From Linanthus parryae (lineage: Eukaryota > Streptophyta > Magnoliopsida > Ericales > Polemoniaceae): a stretch of 64,000 nucleotides of DNA. Under the pieces are notes generated by a model. That model did not search any database, was not told the DNA's origin, and saw only the letters and a program-made list of their open reading frames with translations. Of the stretch, positions 33,800 through 41,841 are shown in pieces (positions within the stretch are counted from its first letter, which is position 1; each line of letters opens with the position of its first letter). The position numbers were made by a program, and so were the translations under genes. The stretch lies in NCBI GenBank assembly GCA_023055425.1, contig JALGPY010000079.1, positions 1 to 64,000 of the forward strand. Direction: 5' to 3'.

Positions 33800-34617
33800 C
33801 ATATGCGATGTCAATTCGCGGATGTTTAGCTAGATCATTCGAGATCGTAATTTCGCAGCTGTGCCATCTTGACGGATGGGCTTGTAGTTGGTCGTTGTAA
33901 ATCATATGAGATCATGTTCACAACTTTACTATCGTAACAGATAGTTTTTAACAGATCAATTAAGATCGTTGAGTGGTGCGAATTGCTATCATAGAAGATA
34001 GGCTTTATTAGAGAATTGCTTGAGATAGTTTCTCGCATAAATTGCTATCGCAGCAGATAGACCTTTAGAAGATCTAGCAAGATGGTTCTGCAGTTACGTT
34101 GCCATCGTAACAGACGGGCTTGGGTGATCAACTAAAATCACTGTGCGTATAAATTGCTATCGTAACAGATAGGCTTAAGAAGATCATATAAGATCGCACT
34201 TGCATAAACCGCTATGGTGAGAGATAGGATTTTGATGATCGATTGAGATCGTTTTTGTATTCTGCTGCTATCGTAAGAGATAGGCTTTGGATGATCACTT
34301 AAGATCGCATTTGCATTGGCTGCCATCGTAAGGGATGGGCTTTAGATGATCAATTAAGATCGTATTTGTGTTGACTGCTATCGTAAGAGATAGGCTTTGA
34401 TGATCAATTAAGATCGCGTCTGTATTTGCTGCTATCGTAAGAGATAGGCTTTGATGATCAATTAAGATCGCGTCTGTATTTGCTGCTATCGTAAGAGATA
34501 GGCTTTGATGATCAATTAAGATCGCGTTTGTATTTGCTGCTATTGTAAGAGATAGTCTTTGATGATCAATTAAGATCGCGTCTGTATTTGCTGCTATTGC
34601 AGCGAATAAATCATTGT
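33800..34617. repeat. Minisatellite, ~54-59 bp unit, 14 copies
   Basis: Fourteen tandem units in the gypsy element between pol and the antisense gene. The unit is 57-59 bp at the left side and settles to exactly 54 bp from ~34378 on, where copies are almost identical. Each unit has two 6-nt-spaced dyads: CTATC-N6-GATAG and GATC-N6-GATC (or a one-base variant). Tandem repeats in the 3' region of Tat/Ogre elements are known and can seed satellites. Confidence 0.9.
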
Positions 34618-34670
34618 TAACAGTAATAACAAATTAAATAGAGCAATATAAACGGCTAGAAATATGAACT

Positions 34671-34748
34671 TCTCATTTGGGAGAATTCTTTTATTATAAC
34701 ACTCTCATGTGGGAGAGATAGGATTACAATCCTCTCATATGGGAGAGG
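34671..34748. repeat. Three short hairpin repeats, 30-bp spacing
   Basis: TCTCATTTGGGAGA (34671), CTCTCATGTGGGAGAG (34702-34717) and CTCTCATATGGGAGAG (34732-34747) are three imperfect inverted repeats at ~30-bp steps, 70-150 bases after the pol stop on the minus strand. They may form RNA stem-loops in the 3' UTR of the gypsy transcript. Confidence 0.7.
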
Positions 34749-34817
34749 AGATTGCGTCAATCATAGCCACATGAGACATTAAGCAACGTTATCATAAAAC
34801 GTATGAAATAAGAGAAG

Positions 34818-37800
34818 TCAAGGATAGTACTTCTTGATCCAGCGCATGTTGACTGAGCTTGGAGTTGAGGTTGTGCCGTGCAACCTTCGTATGCTGCAGT
34901 AGCCACTATCGAAGACTTCTGTGACTTCGAAGGGTCCTTCCCAATTAGCTGCGAACTTTGGGTGAGTTGCTTCTCGCATGCAGTGGTCAGATGCGCGCAA
35001 GACCAGGTCGCCAACTGCGAAATCCCGTCGCTGGACTGTCTTGTTATAGGCGCGAGCGATTCTTTCTTGGTACCGCTTGTTAGTCCTTTTGGCTTGTTCT
35101 CGCTTTTCTTCCAGCAAGACTAAATCATGATCGCGTTGGTTTTCATAGAGTGCATGGAAGGCCAGCCTTGCCGAATTAACTCTGACCTCCGCAGGTACTA
35201 CAGCTTCGGCCCCATAACATAGTAGAAATGGCGAGGCCCCTGTGGGTGTCCTTGGAGAAGTTCTGTAGGCCCACAGAGCCATGTTAAGAGAGTCGGCCCA
35301 CTTCTTGTGGTCATCTGCGACCATCTTGCTCAGAATTCTCAACAGCGTTTTGTTAGTCGCCTCGGCTTGTCCGTTTCCCTTTGGATAATAGGGGGTGGAG
35401 CATATCTGCCTGATATTGTACTCCGCGAGTTTTGTAGCTACCTGGCGATTAACAAAAGGAGTACCGTTATCTGAAAGAATGGTATTTGGGATTCCGAACC
35501 TGCATACGATGTTTTCCTGGATGAAGTTAACCACAGCCAGCGCGTTTGCCGTCTTCAGTGGTATTGCTTCCACCCATTTGGTGAACAGCTCGGTTGCGGT
35601 GAGAATGAAATGGTTCCCATGTGACGTTGGTCGGATGGGGCCAATGAAGTCCAAAGCCCATGTGTGAAATGGCCATGGCGTCCCTAATGCATGTAGATCC
35701 ACGGCGGGAGCGTGCACTAGGTTCCCTTTGAATTGGCATTCTTGGCAGCGTCGCACCTTGGTGCGGCAATCGACTTCCATCGTGGGCCAGAAGTATCCGA
35801 TTGAGAGGAGTTGTCTGCATAATTTCGCACCTCCCTGGTGTTCCACCTGATGAGAAAGGTCCATGACTTCTTGTGCTTCCCTGTCGTCTAGGCATCGCAG
35901 CAAGTTGCCCTCGTGACCTCTTCGCCAAAGCAGGTTTTTTTGAACCACATATCGAGACGCTTTCCTCTTCAATTTGTCGGCTTCTTTTCTCGATTCGGGT
36001 ACGGTGCCCTGGGTGAGGAATTCAAACAATGGCTTCCTCCAGTCTGTGTCGTCATCGGTTAGAGCGATGAGTAGAGAATCTTTGATTAGTGCGCAACTTT
36101 CGCACTTCCCTTGTATCAGGGCTGCAGCTGTTGACATGCTTGGCCAATGAATGCCATATCTCTGAGCTTTCCTGTAGATTGACACCTCGCTTTCTCCGCA
36201 AGCGTGTTGGTGAATCTTTTCTAACAGCTGTTGTCCCTCTTGCTCGGAGACACATCGCATGAGTATTCCTCCAGGACCCTTGTAGTAAAGGGTGTTGTCG
36301 TGGATGCAGTATCCTTTCGTGAGTGCCCAGGTTTCGCTGCTGGTGCCTTTCGCAATAGCTTGCAGGATTGCTTTTCGCCAGTCTGCGTCATCCATGTGTT
36401 CGTCGTCGCACACATCTTCTGTTAATGCCGACGATGTTCGCACTTCGATGGAAATCCTTGCGGGGCATTTGTCTATGCTGACCTTAGATCCCAGAGTTGC
36501 TAAGGCGTCTGCATGCCTGTTGTCCGCTCGGGGTTTGTGCTCGTATTTCACGTCGCAGAATTGCTGCATCAGCTTTTGCACTAGGGTGCGGTATGACAGG
36601 AGGTTGATCTCCTTTAAACCATATTCGCCCGAGGCTTGCTTAACAATCAGTTTGGAATCTCCCATGACTGTTAAGTTGCTCACTTCCAAAGCTTTCGCCG
36701 CACGGAGCCCCGCGATAAGAGCCTCGTATTCCGCCTCGTTGTTCGTGACTGCGAAGTTGAGTTTTGCGGACATCTGTATGACTTCCCCGTCTGGTTTTGT
36801 CAAGACTATCCCGATGCCTCCGCCTTTTCTGGTTGACGAACCGTCGAAGTGGAGGGTCCAATAGGGCACGTCGATCGCGTAGATTTCTGGGCCTTCGAGC
36901 TCTTCCTCGATCACGGGTTCGTGGCTGTTGTCGGGAAACTGTGCCAACAGATCTGCTACCGCCTGCGACTTGATTGCTCTCGGTTTTACGCATGTGATAT
37001 CGTATTGAGAGATGGTCATGTACCATTTCGCCAATCTCCCGCCCGGAGTAGTGTGAGTTAGCAGGTATCTTATGGGGTCGCTTTTGGTAACCACCACTAC
37101 TTTGTGCGATGTAAAATAGTGTCTCAACTTCTCTATCACGAAGAATAAAGCAAGGCAATGACGTTCGATGTCTGTGTACCTTGATTCAGCGGGCTGCACA
37201 ATGCGGGAGATGTAATAGATGGGCCTCTCTTGGCCTTCATACACCTGAGCCAAGAGTGCTCCTATAGATTTCCTTGTCGATGTAAGGTATAGCAGAAGCG
37301 GTGATCCCAGTTGAGGCGCGATCATTATCTTTGGGGATGTGAGTAGCTCCTTTAGCTTTTCGAATGCGGCTTCGTGATCAGGAGCCCAGTTGTACGCGGC
37401 GTCCTTCTTGAGAAGAGTACTGAAACAGCATGTGATTTCGGCGATTGCTGGGATGAATCTCCGCAGATATGACAATTTTCCCAAGAATGTTTTCAAGGTA
37501 CTTTGGTTGTGAGGTGGCGTCATGCTGGTGATGGCTGACACTTTCGCAGGGTCAGGCTCGATCCCTTGGCGATGGACCACGCATCCCAAAAACTTCCCCG
37601 AGGTCACGCCGAATGCGCATTTCATGGGGTTCATTTTCAGTTGAAAGCTCCTGCATCTGTTGAACACCTTTCGCAGGTCTGCAAGGTGATCTGCTTCATG
37701 CTTGGATTTGACTACCAGGTCATCCACATAGAATTCCACTTCTTTGTGCATCATGTCGTGGAATAGAGCCATCATGGCCCGCTGATAGGTTGCGCCTGCG

Positions 37801-38423
37801 TTCTTAAGACCAAATGGCATTACCGTGTAGTTGAATACCCCCACGGGAGTGATGAATGCAGTTTTCCTTGCATCTTCGGGATCCATCTTGATTTGATTGT
37901 ACCCGCTGAAGCCGTCCATGAAACTGAACATGCGATGGCCTGCCGTTGAATCAATGAGCAAATCGATGTTAGGCAGTGGGAAATCGTCCTTAGGGCAGAA
38001 GCGATTGAGATCTCGGAAGTCCACGCAGATGCGGAGCTGTCCGTTCTTCTTCACCACCGGCACGATGTTGGCCAACCATGTGGGATGGTGATTTGGCTCT
38101 ATGAACTTGGCGTCTAGGAGTTTGACAATCTCCTGCTTGATCTTCACGTTGAGCTCTGGCCTGAAGCTTCTGATGCTTTGCTTGACCGGTTTAGACCCTG
38201 GGATGATGTCTAAACGGTGCATGGTGATGCTCGTGTCCAGACCCGGCATCTCATCATATTCCCATGCGAACACGTCCTTGTATTCAGTTAGGAGCTGCAG
38301 CAGTTCTTGTTCCTCTTCGCTTGTGAGGTCCGCACTCAGGAAGACTGGCCTTTTCTTTTCCTCGTTCGGGCTGAGGAACACTTCCTTTAGCTCTTGCTTT
38401 TGTGGTCTTGGCCTGTCTTCCAT
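34818..38423 (-). CDS. Gypsy pol: RT, two RNase H domains, integrase
   Basis: 1,201 codons from the first Met; the frame is open from directly after the gag UGA (38555), so translation could begin there by readthrough. RT has FMDGFSGYNQI (D170) and YVDD at 232-235. The first RNase H (~385-470) reads LTSTRKSIGALLA where DAS..AIGA.L is usual, so its first catalytic Asp is lost. A second RNase H (~525-660) has FDGSS, NNEAEYEAL, GDSKLIV and NRHADAL with all acidic residues. Integrase follows with an HHCC zinc region (HQVEHQG ... CQEC, ~870-910) and a DDE core (ALDFIGP, LSDNGTPF, GQAEATNK, ~930-1100). A dual RNase H is diagnostic of the Tat clade. No internal stop. Confidence 0.95.
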   Translation of the reverse strand: MEDRPRPQKQELKEVFLSPNEEKKRPVFLSADLTSEEEQELLQLLTEYKDVFAWEYDEMPGLDTSITMHRLDIIPGSKPVKQSIRSFRPELNVKIKQEIVKLLDAKFIEPNHHPTWLANIVPVVKKNGQLRICVDFRDLNRFCPKDDFPLPNIDLLIDSTAGHRMFSFMDGFSGYNQIKMDPEDARKTAFITPVGVFNYTVMPFGLKNAGATYQRAMMALFHDMMHKEVEFYVDDLVVKSKHEADHLADLRKVFNRCRSFQLKMNPMKCAFGVTSGKFLGCVVHRQGIEPDPAKVSAITSMTPPHNQSTLKTFLGKLSYLRRFIPAIAEITCCFSTLLKKDAAYNWAPDHEAAFEKLKELLTSPKIMIAPQLGSPLLLYLTSTRKSIGALLAQVYEGQERPIYYISRIVQPAESRYTDIERHCLALFFVIEKLRHYFTSHKVVVVTKSDPIRYLLTHTTPGGRLAKWYMTISQYDITCVKPRAIKSQAVADLLAQFPDNSHEPVIEEELEGPEIYAIDVPYWTLHFDGSSTRKGGGIGIVLTKPDGEVIQMSAKLNFAVTNNEAEYEALIAGLRAAKALEVSNLTVMGDSKLIVKQASGEYGLKEINLLSYRTLVQKLMQQFCDVKYEHKPRADNRHADALATLGSKVSIDKCPARISIEVRTSSALTEDVCDDEHMDDADWRKAILQAIAKGTSSETWALTKGYCIHDNTLYYKGPGGILMRCVSEQEGQQLLEKIHQHACGESEVSIYRKAQRYGIHWPSMSTAAALIQGKCESCALIKDSLLIALTDDDTDWRKPLFEFLTQGTVPESRKEADKLKRKASRYVVQKNLLWRRGHEGNLLRCLDDREAQEVMDLSHQVEHQGGAKLCRQLLSIGYFWPTMEVDCRTKVRRCQECQFKGNLVHAPAVDLHALGTPWPFHTWALDFIGPIRPTSHGNHFILTATELFTKWVEAIPLKTANALAVVNFIQENIVCRFGIPNTILSDNGTPFVNRQVATKLAEYNIRQICSTPYYPKGNGQAEATNKTLLRILSKMVADDHKKWADSLNMALWAYRTSPRTPTGASPFLLCYGAEAVVPAEVRVNSARLAFHALYENQRDHDLVLLEEKREQAKRTNKRYQERIARAYNKTVQRRDFAVGDLVLRASDHCMREATHPKFAANWEGPFEVTEVFDSGYCSIRRLHGTTSTPSSVNMRWIKKYYP

Positions 38424-38558
38424 GCATTCGGGCGCTTCTTTGAGTTTCTCGTCTGGAGTGCCCTGTGTTGGCTCTTCTGTCAGCGCAACTTGCTCGATTT
38501 GATTGATTTGCCCAGGGACATCCCCATGCCCGTGTGAGGACGTCCCCGCGCACCTTCA
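38424..38558 (-). other. In-frame UGA and linker joining gag-pro to pol
   Basis: Gag-protease ends with TGA at 38556-38558. The following 44 codons up to the first pol Met are open and in the same frame as both ORFs, so gag-pro and pol form one 2,117-codon reading frame broken once. The stop may be read through or may be a decayed CGA; the sequence alone does not decide. Confidence 0.85.
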
Positions 38559-41168
38559 TATGCGATAGCATTTCTTCCCGTTGGCGTAGAAGCTCTCTAT
38601 CTCCTTACCCTCGGGGTCATGCTTTGCAATCCTCTTCAGAGTGTACACATTCTTCCGATGATATGCGATGCGCGGCGCCTCTTCGTGTGTAGGCGGCTTT
38701 TCCTTGGCATCTCCCCTTGTCACCATCACGCCCGCAGGTGACTGGTCCTTGATGTCCTCCCAGAGAGGTAAAGGAGTAGGGTTGAATGGTCCGGGTGTTT
38801 GCTCGTCCGCCATCTCGGTGAACCACACCGCCTCGCTGAGATGTGCTTCGTCCAAGTTGAACGGGTTAATCGAGGCTGGTATCTCGACAATCCTGTCGTT
38901 CCAGATAGCTTTCATCACCTGGTGAGCCGTCGAAGGGACTGCGTCGAAGCGATGAATCCAGGCTCGACCTATGATCATGTGATATGTGGTGTTCGCGTCT
39001 ATGACATAGAACTTCGCCGAGCACTTGATCTTACCAATCTGAACGCCTAGGCGGATCCATCCGATCGTCATTCTAGAATCGCTTCCGAATCCCACCAGCG
39101 GGGATGGACGCTTGACTACCTTGTGCTCGGGGATCCCTGCTAGCTTCAGTGTGTGGAGTGGAACAACATTGACCGCTGCTCCTCCATCGACGAATGCTCG
39201 CTTGAATTCGACGCCGTTGATGATGGCGGTCACGTACAGGGGCCTCTGGTGGCTCGCATCTGTCTTCTTGTCGCTGGTAGAAAAGGTCATAATCTTTTCT
39301 GTGGAACGGGACGCCCTGATGACTTTCCCGTTGGAGACCACGAGGTCCTCCTCGTAGTCCTCTGCTACCCTTAAGATTGCTTTTGTCATATCCGTTCGGC
39401 ATTTTTCGGAGAAGTTCACCTCGTTGAAGAATTTGTCGAAGCCATGCGACCCTTTCATGCGGTCGGCACGCTCATCTTCCGTGTCCATGCTGTAGTCTTC
39501 ATCTTCATGGACTTCAGCAATGATGGGCAGACCATCCTCTGCGACTTCTTCCAAGTCCACTATCGAGATCATGGCGACCTCTTTCCCCTTTGAGCCCGAA
39601 TCTGTATGGGCAGGCAGCGGGTTGTTGCGCACATCCTTCCGGTGGTCGCTGACGATGAGTTCACCGTTCTTCATCTTCTGATCGAACGCGAATCTGAGTT
39701 TCTTGCACTCGGCTGTGGGGTGCATGACCTTGCCGTGGTATTCGCACCACTTAGGGTCCCTCGTCATCTCCTTGGAGGGTGCTTTCTCGAGCGGTGGCAG
39801 GACGCCGTCCTTGCGCCACTGTCTGCAGAGATCGCTCGCTTCCTCCACCGAGCATGGCAGAGGCGGTGCGTCGAAGTTTGTAACTTTTGCTTGCTTCTGG
39901 GGCGAAACTGTATTGACCTCAGCTTCGCGTCCCCGCTTGTAGCCAAATCTGCCGATCTTGTAGGCGGTGCCGCTCGCAGGTCGTTCTGGAGCGCTCTTCT
40001 TTCTCTGTCTCTCGACAATGGGCTCGATGTTCATCGTGCATTCGATGAGCTTTGAAAACGTAGGTGTTTGCAAATTGATCAGCATGCTTTTGTATTCATC
40101 TCGCATGCACTGCAGGCATATCTCTACGAGCCGGCTTTCGAGCATTGGATCCTTGCACTCCAAGGATTTCGCTCTGAATTTCTTGATGAAAGTGATTCCA
40201 TCTTCCTCGCGTTTCTGATACATCCGCGAGAGATGGATCATCGTCACCTTTTCTTCCATCTGGAAGAACTTGGTATAGAACTTCTGGACCATGTCGTCCC
40301 AAGTTTTCACAGATCCGGCCTCCAATGTTCGGTACCATTTGTATGCTACATTCCCAAGAGTTTTTGGGAATTCTCGCATCAGCAGCTTGGGATCGGCTCC
40401 GTATGGACCCATGACATCGATGAAACGCATGACATGCTCATGAGCGTTTCCATTGACGTCCTCGAACTTATCCCATTTGGGAGCCTTGTACCCCGCCGGG
40501 TTAGGCATGAGATAGATCTCTCGTGGAATGGGTGGATCGTTGTCTAGCTTCGGGATGATGGTATCTGCGAACGACTGATGAGCCAGGATGGAGTCCACGC
40601 GCTTCTGCAAAGACGTCATGCATTCTGGAATGCTCCCCTCGGTAGCTGGCGGAGGGGTTGCCGTAGGCGGTGGCGACACATATGCCGCCGGAGGATTGGG
40701 AGTGTATTGACTACCCGCGTTTCCCCAGATTGTCGCTGGTGGAGGCAGAGTGTACTGCAGAGCTGGGTTGGACGCCAAAGCCGGGGGCTGAGAGGCGTGA
40801 GCAGCAGGGGGTAGCATTTGTGCCGTTGACCCCTGGACCGAAGGCAGCTGCGTGGCTGACGGTGGAGTTTGCAGATGAGGGTTGGGAGGCGTGGCCGACA
40901 CTCCCAATCCTGGAGCGGTAGGGGTTCCTCCTCCCTGAGGGATAGCGGTGGCTGGTGGAGGATTTGGCGCAAGAGTGCCCAGAACGGCCAAGATCCGTTC
41001 TAACTGCGCAGATTGAGACTTGAGAGCTTTTGCCTGACTTTGGACAGTGGCGTCCAAAGACTCTAAAGTTGGTGCCTCGCCGGGAGTTGTCGGAGTACGG
41101 CGGGCCTCGTCTCCCGAGGGAGTTTCGGTGGAAGGCGATCGGTTGCTGACATCGTCCTCCTGAGACAT
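38556..41168 (-). CDS. Gypsy gag-protease
   Basis: 870 codons. Residues 1-180 are Pro/Ala/Thr-rich and probably disordered, with a short helix at ~38-65. A retrotransposon gag domain spans ~225-390 (YKWYRTLEAGSV..W, then MYQKREEDGITFIKKF). A zinc-knuckle-like C475, H478, H483, C488 (CX2HX4HX4C) lies in KWCEYHGKVMHPTAEC, the variant usual in this clade. The protease domain at ~645-790 has D661-G-G in place of the common DTG/DSG, and a later IIGRAWI motif. The ATG is only 20 bases past the primer binding site, so there is almost no internal leader. No frameshift. Forms the particle and, through the protease, processes the polyprotein. Confidence 0.93.
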   Translation of the reverse strand: MSQEDDVSNRSPSTETPSGDEARRTPTTPGEAPTLESLDATVQSQAKALKSQSAQLERILAVLGTLAPNPPPATAIPQGGGTPTAPGLGVSATPPNPHLQTPPSATQLPSVQGSTAQMLPPAAHASQPPALASNPALQYTLPPPATIWGNAGSQYTPNPPAAYVSPPPTATPPPATEGSIPECMTSLQKRVDSILAHQSFADTIIPKLDNDPPIPREIYLMPNPAGYKAPKWDKFEDVNGNAHEHVMRFIDVMGPYGADPKLLMREFPKTLGNVAYKWYRTLEAGSVKTWDDMVQKFYTKFFQMEEKVTMIHLSRMYQKREEDGITFIKKFRAKSLECKDPMLESRLVEICLQCMRDEYKSMLINLQTPTFSKLIECTMNIEPIVERQRKKSAPERPASGTAYKIGRFGYKRGREAEVNTVSPQKQAKVTNFDAPPLPCSVEEASDLCRQWRKDGVLPPLEKAPSKEMTRDPKWCEYHGKVMHPTAECKKLRFAFDQKMKNGELIVSDHRKDVRNNPLPAHTDSGSKGKEVAMISIVDLEEVAEDGLPIIAEVHEDEDYSMDTEDERADRMKGSHGFDKFFNEVNFSEKCRTDMTKAILRVAEDYEEDLVVSNGKVIRASRSTEKIMTFSTSDKKTDASHQRPLYVTAIINGVEFKRAFVDGGAAVNVVPLHTLKLAGIPEHKVVKRPSPLVGFGSDSRMTIGWIRLGVQIGKIKCSAKFYVIDANTTYHMIIGRAWIHRFDAVPSTAHQVMKAIWNDRIVEIPASINPFNLDEAHLSEAVWFTEMADEQTPGPFNPTPLPLWEDIKDQSPAGVMVTRGDAKEKPPTHEEAPRIAYHRKNVYTLKRIAKHDPEGKEIESFYANGKKCYRI

Positions 41169-41188
41169 GGTTGCTTTTGCTGGTAAGT

Positions 41189-41206
41189 TTCACGTCGGGT
41201 TCACCA
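41189..41206 (-). other. Gypsy primer binding site (tRNA-Trp type)
   Basis: The minus strand reads TGGTGAACCCGACGTGAA, 3 bases inside the 5' LTR. From memory of plant nuclear tRNA-Trp(CCA), whose 3' end is ...TTCACGTCGGGTTCA plus CCA, this is an 18-base perfect complement. The site itself is certain; the tRNA identity should be confirmed. Confidence 0.8.
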
Positions 41207-41209
41207 AAA

Positions 41210-41836
41210 TGTGCACAAGAGATTCCGGCAGGGAGACCTCCGTGTACACCGTGCGTAGTGGATCAGGGATCGCACAGGAAGAATAGGGGTGTGTGTAGGG
41301 AGAGAGTAAGTCAGTAGCAATGTCTGAGAGAGAGACAGAGGTTTGGCAGAGCTTCCGCGTATGGCAGTGTGTCCCTCTTTGTATGGAAAGGTTAACGATA
41401 TATATATACTGGAGAACGTGACCGTTGTAGTGTGGTTAATGCGCCCATTAATGGCGGCTTAATTAGCTTAACCATAACGGCACGTTCGTCCGAGTATATA
41501 GGAACCGTTAGAGCACGTGGTGCGCGAGTACCGGAACCGTTACGAGGTTGACCGGGTTTGACCGGATTGACCGGGTCTAGGGAGCTCGTGCCATAGATCT
41601 CTCAAAACAGTTACTAAAGGTCGCGTGCTGGCTTGGCTCGCACGCGACAGGGCTTACTCTAGCCTCCAAACCACAAAGTCCCTACAAGTCCCGTGCAGTA
41701 GTATGCGAGGGCTCTGTCTCGCAGCCCCCACATGGATCAGCTCGGCTGGTGATCCTGTGTGTGTGGAGCACAATATGGTGTGCTGGATGGTTGCCACGTG
41801 GCCAAGATCTTGTCATGTCAGAAAGCAGTATCTACA
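41210..41836 (-). repeat. Gypsy 5' LTR (right), 627 bp
   Basis: Drives the minus-strand gag-pol transcript. A TATA box (minus strand GTATATATATATC) lies at 41397-41409. About 140 bp upstream of it in transcription order are three W-box-type TTGACC motifs at 41548, 41558 and 41567. Two substitutions separate it from the 3' LTR. Confidence 0.97.
41548..41572 (+). promoter_or_regulatory. Three TTGACC W-box-like motifs in 5' LTR
   Basis: TTGACC occurs three times in 25 bases with 9-10-bp steps. TTGAC(C/T) is the core bound by WRKY factors. The cluster is upstream of the LTR TATA box, so stress- or pathogen-linked expression of the element is plausible; this is inference. The same cluster is in the 3' LTR at 18794-18818. 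Confidence 0.6.
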
Positions 41837-41841
41837 ACCCC
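41837..41841. other. Target-site duplication of gypsy element (right), ACCCC
   Basis: Second copy of the 5-bp duplication, matching 18451-18455. Confidence 0.95.

Larger units (their letters stand above)
18456..41836 (-). mobile_element. Complete Ty3/gypsy (Tat-like) LTR retrotransposon
   Basis: A 23,381-bp unit: 627-bp LTRs, a tRNA-Trp-type primer binding site, gag-protease, pol with RT, RNase H, second RNase H and integrase, a minisatellite, an antisense PMD gene, a polypurine tract and the 3' LTR. Without the nested 8.4-kb copia element it is ~14.9 kb. The RT-RH-second RH-integrase order and the extra antisense ORF before the 3' LTR are hallmarks of the Tat clade. There is no extra ORF upstream of gag, which argues against Ogre sensu stricto. 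The two LTRs differ at two sites only, so insertion was recent. The gag/pol UGA, the stop in the PMD gene and the copia insert are the visible lesions. Confidence 0.95.

Noticed and set aside
38284..38571. Separate minus-strand ORF bridging gag and pol
   Set aside because: It is in another frame; the gag/pol frame itself is open across this stretch apart from one UGA, so no third gene is needed.
34878..40814. Many plus-strand ORFs opposite gag and pol
   Set aside because: They mirror the codon pattern of the long minus-strand genes and have no start context, splice logic or domains.
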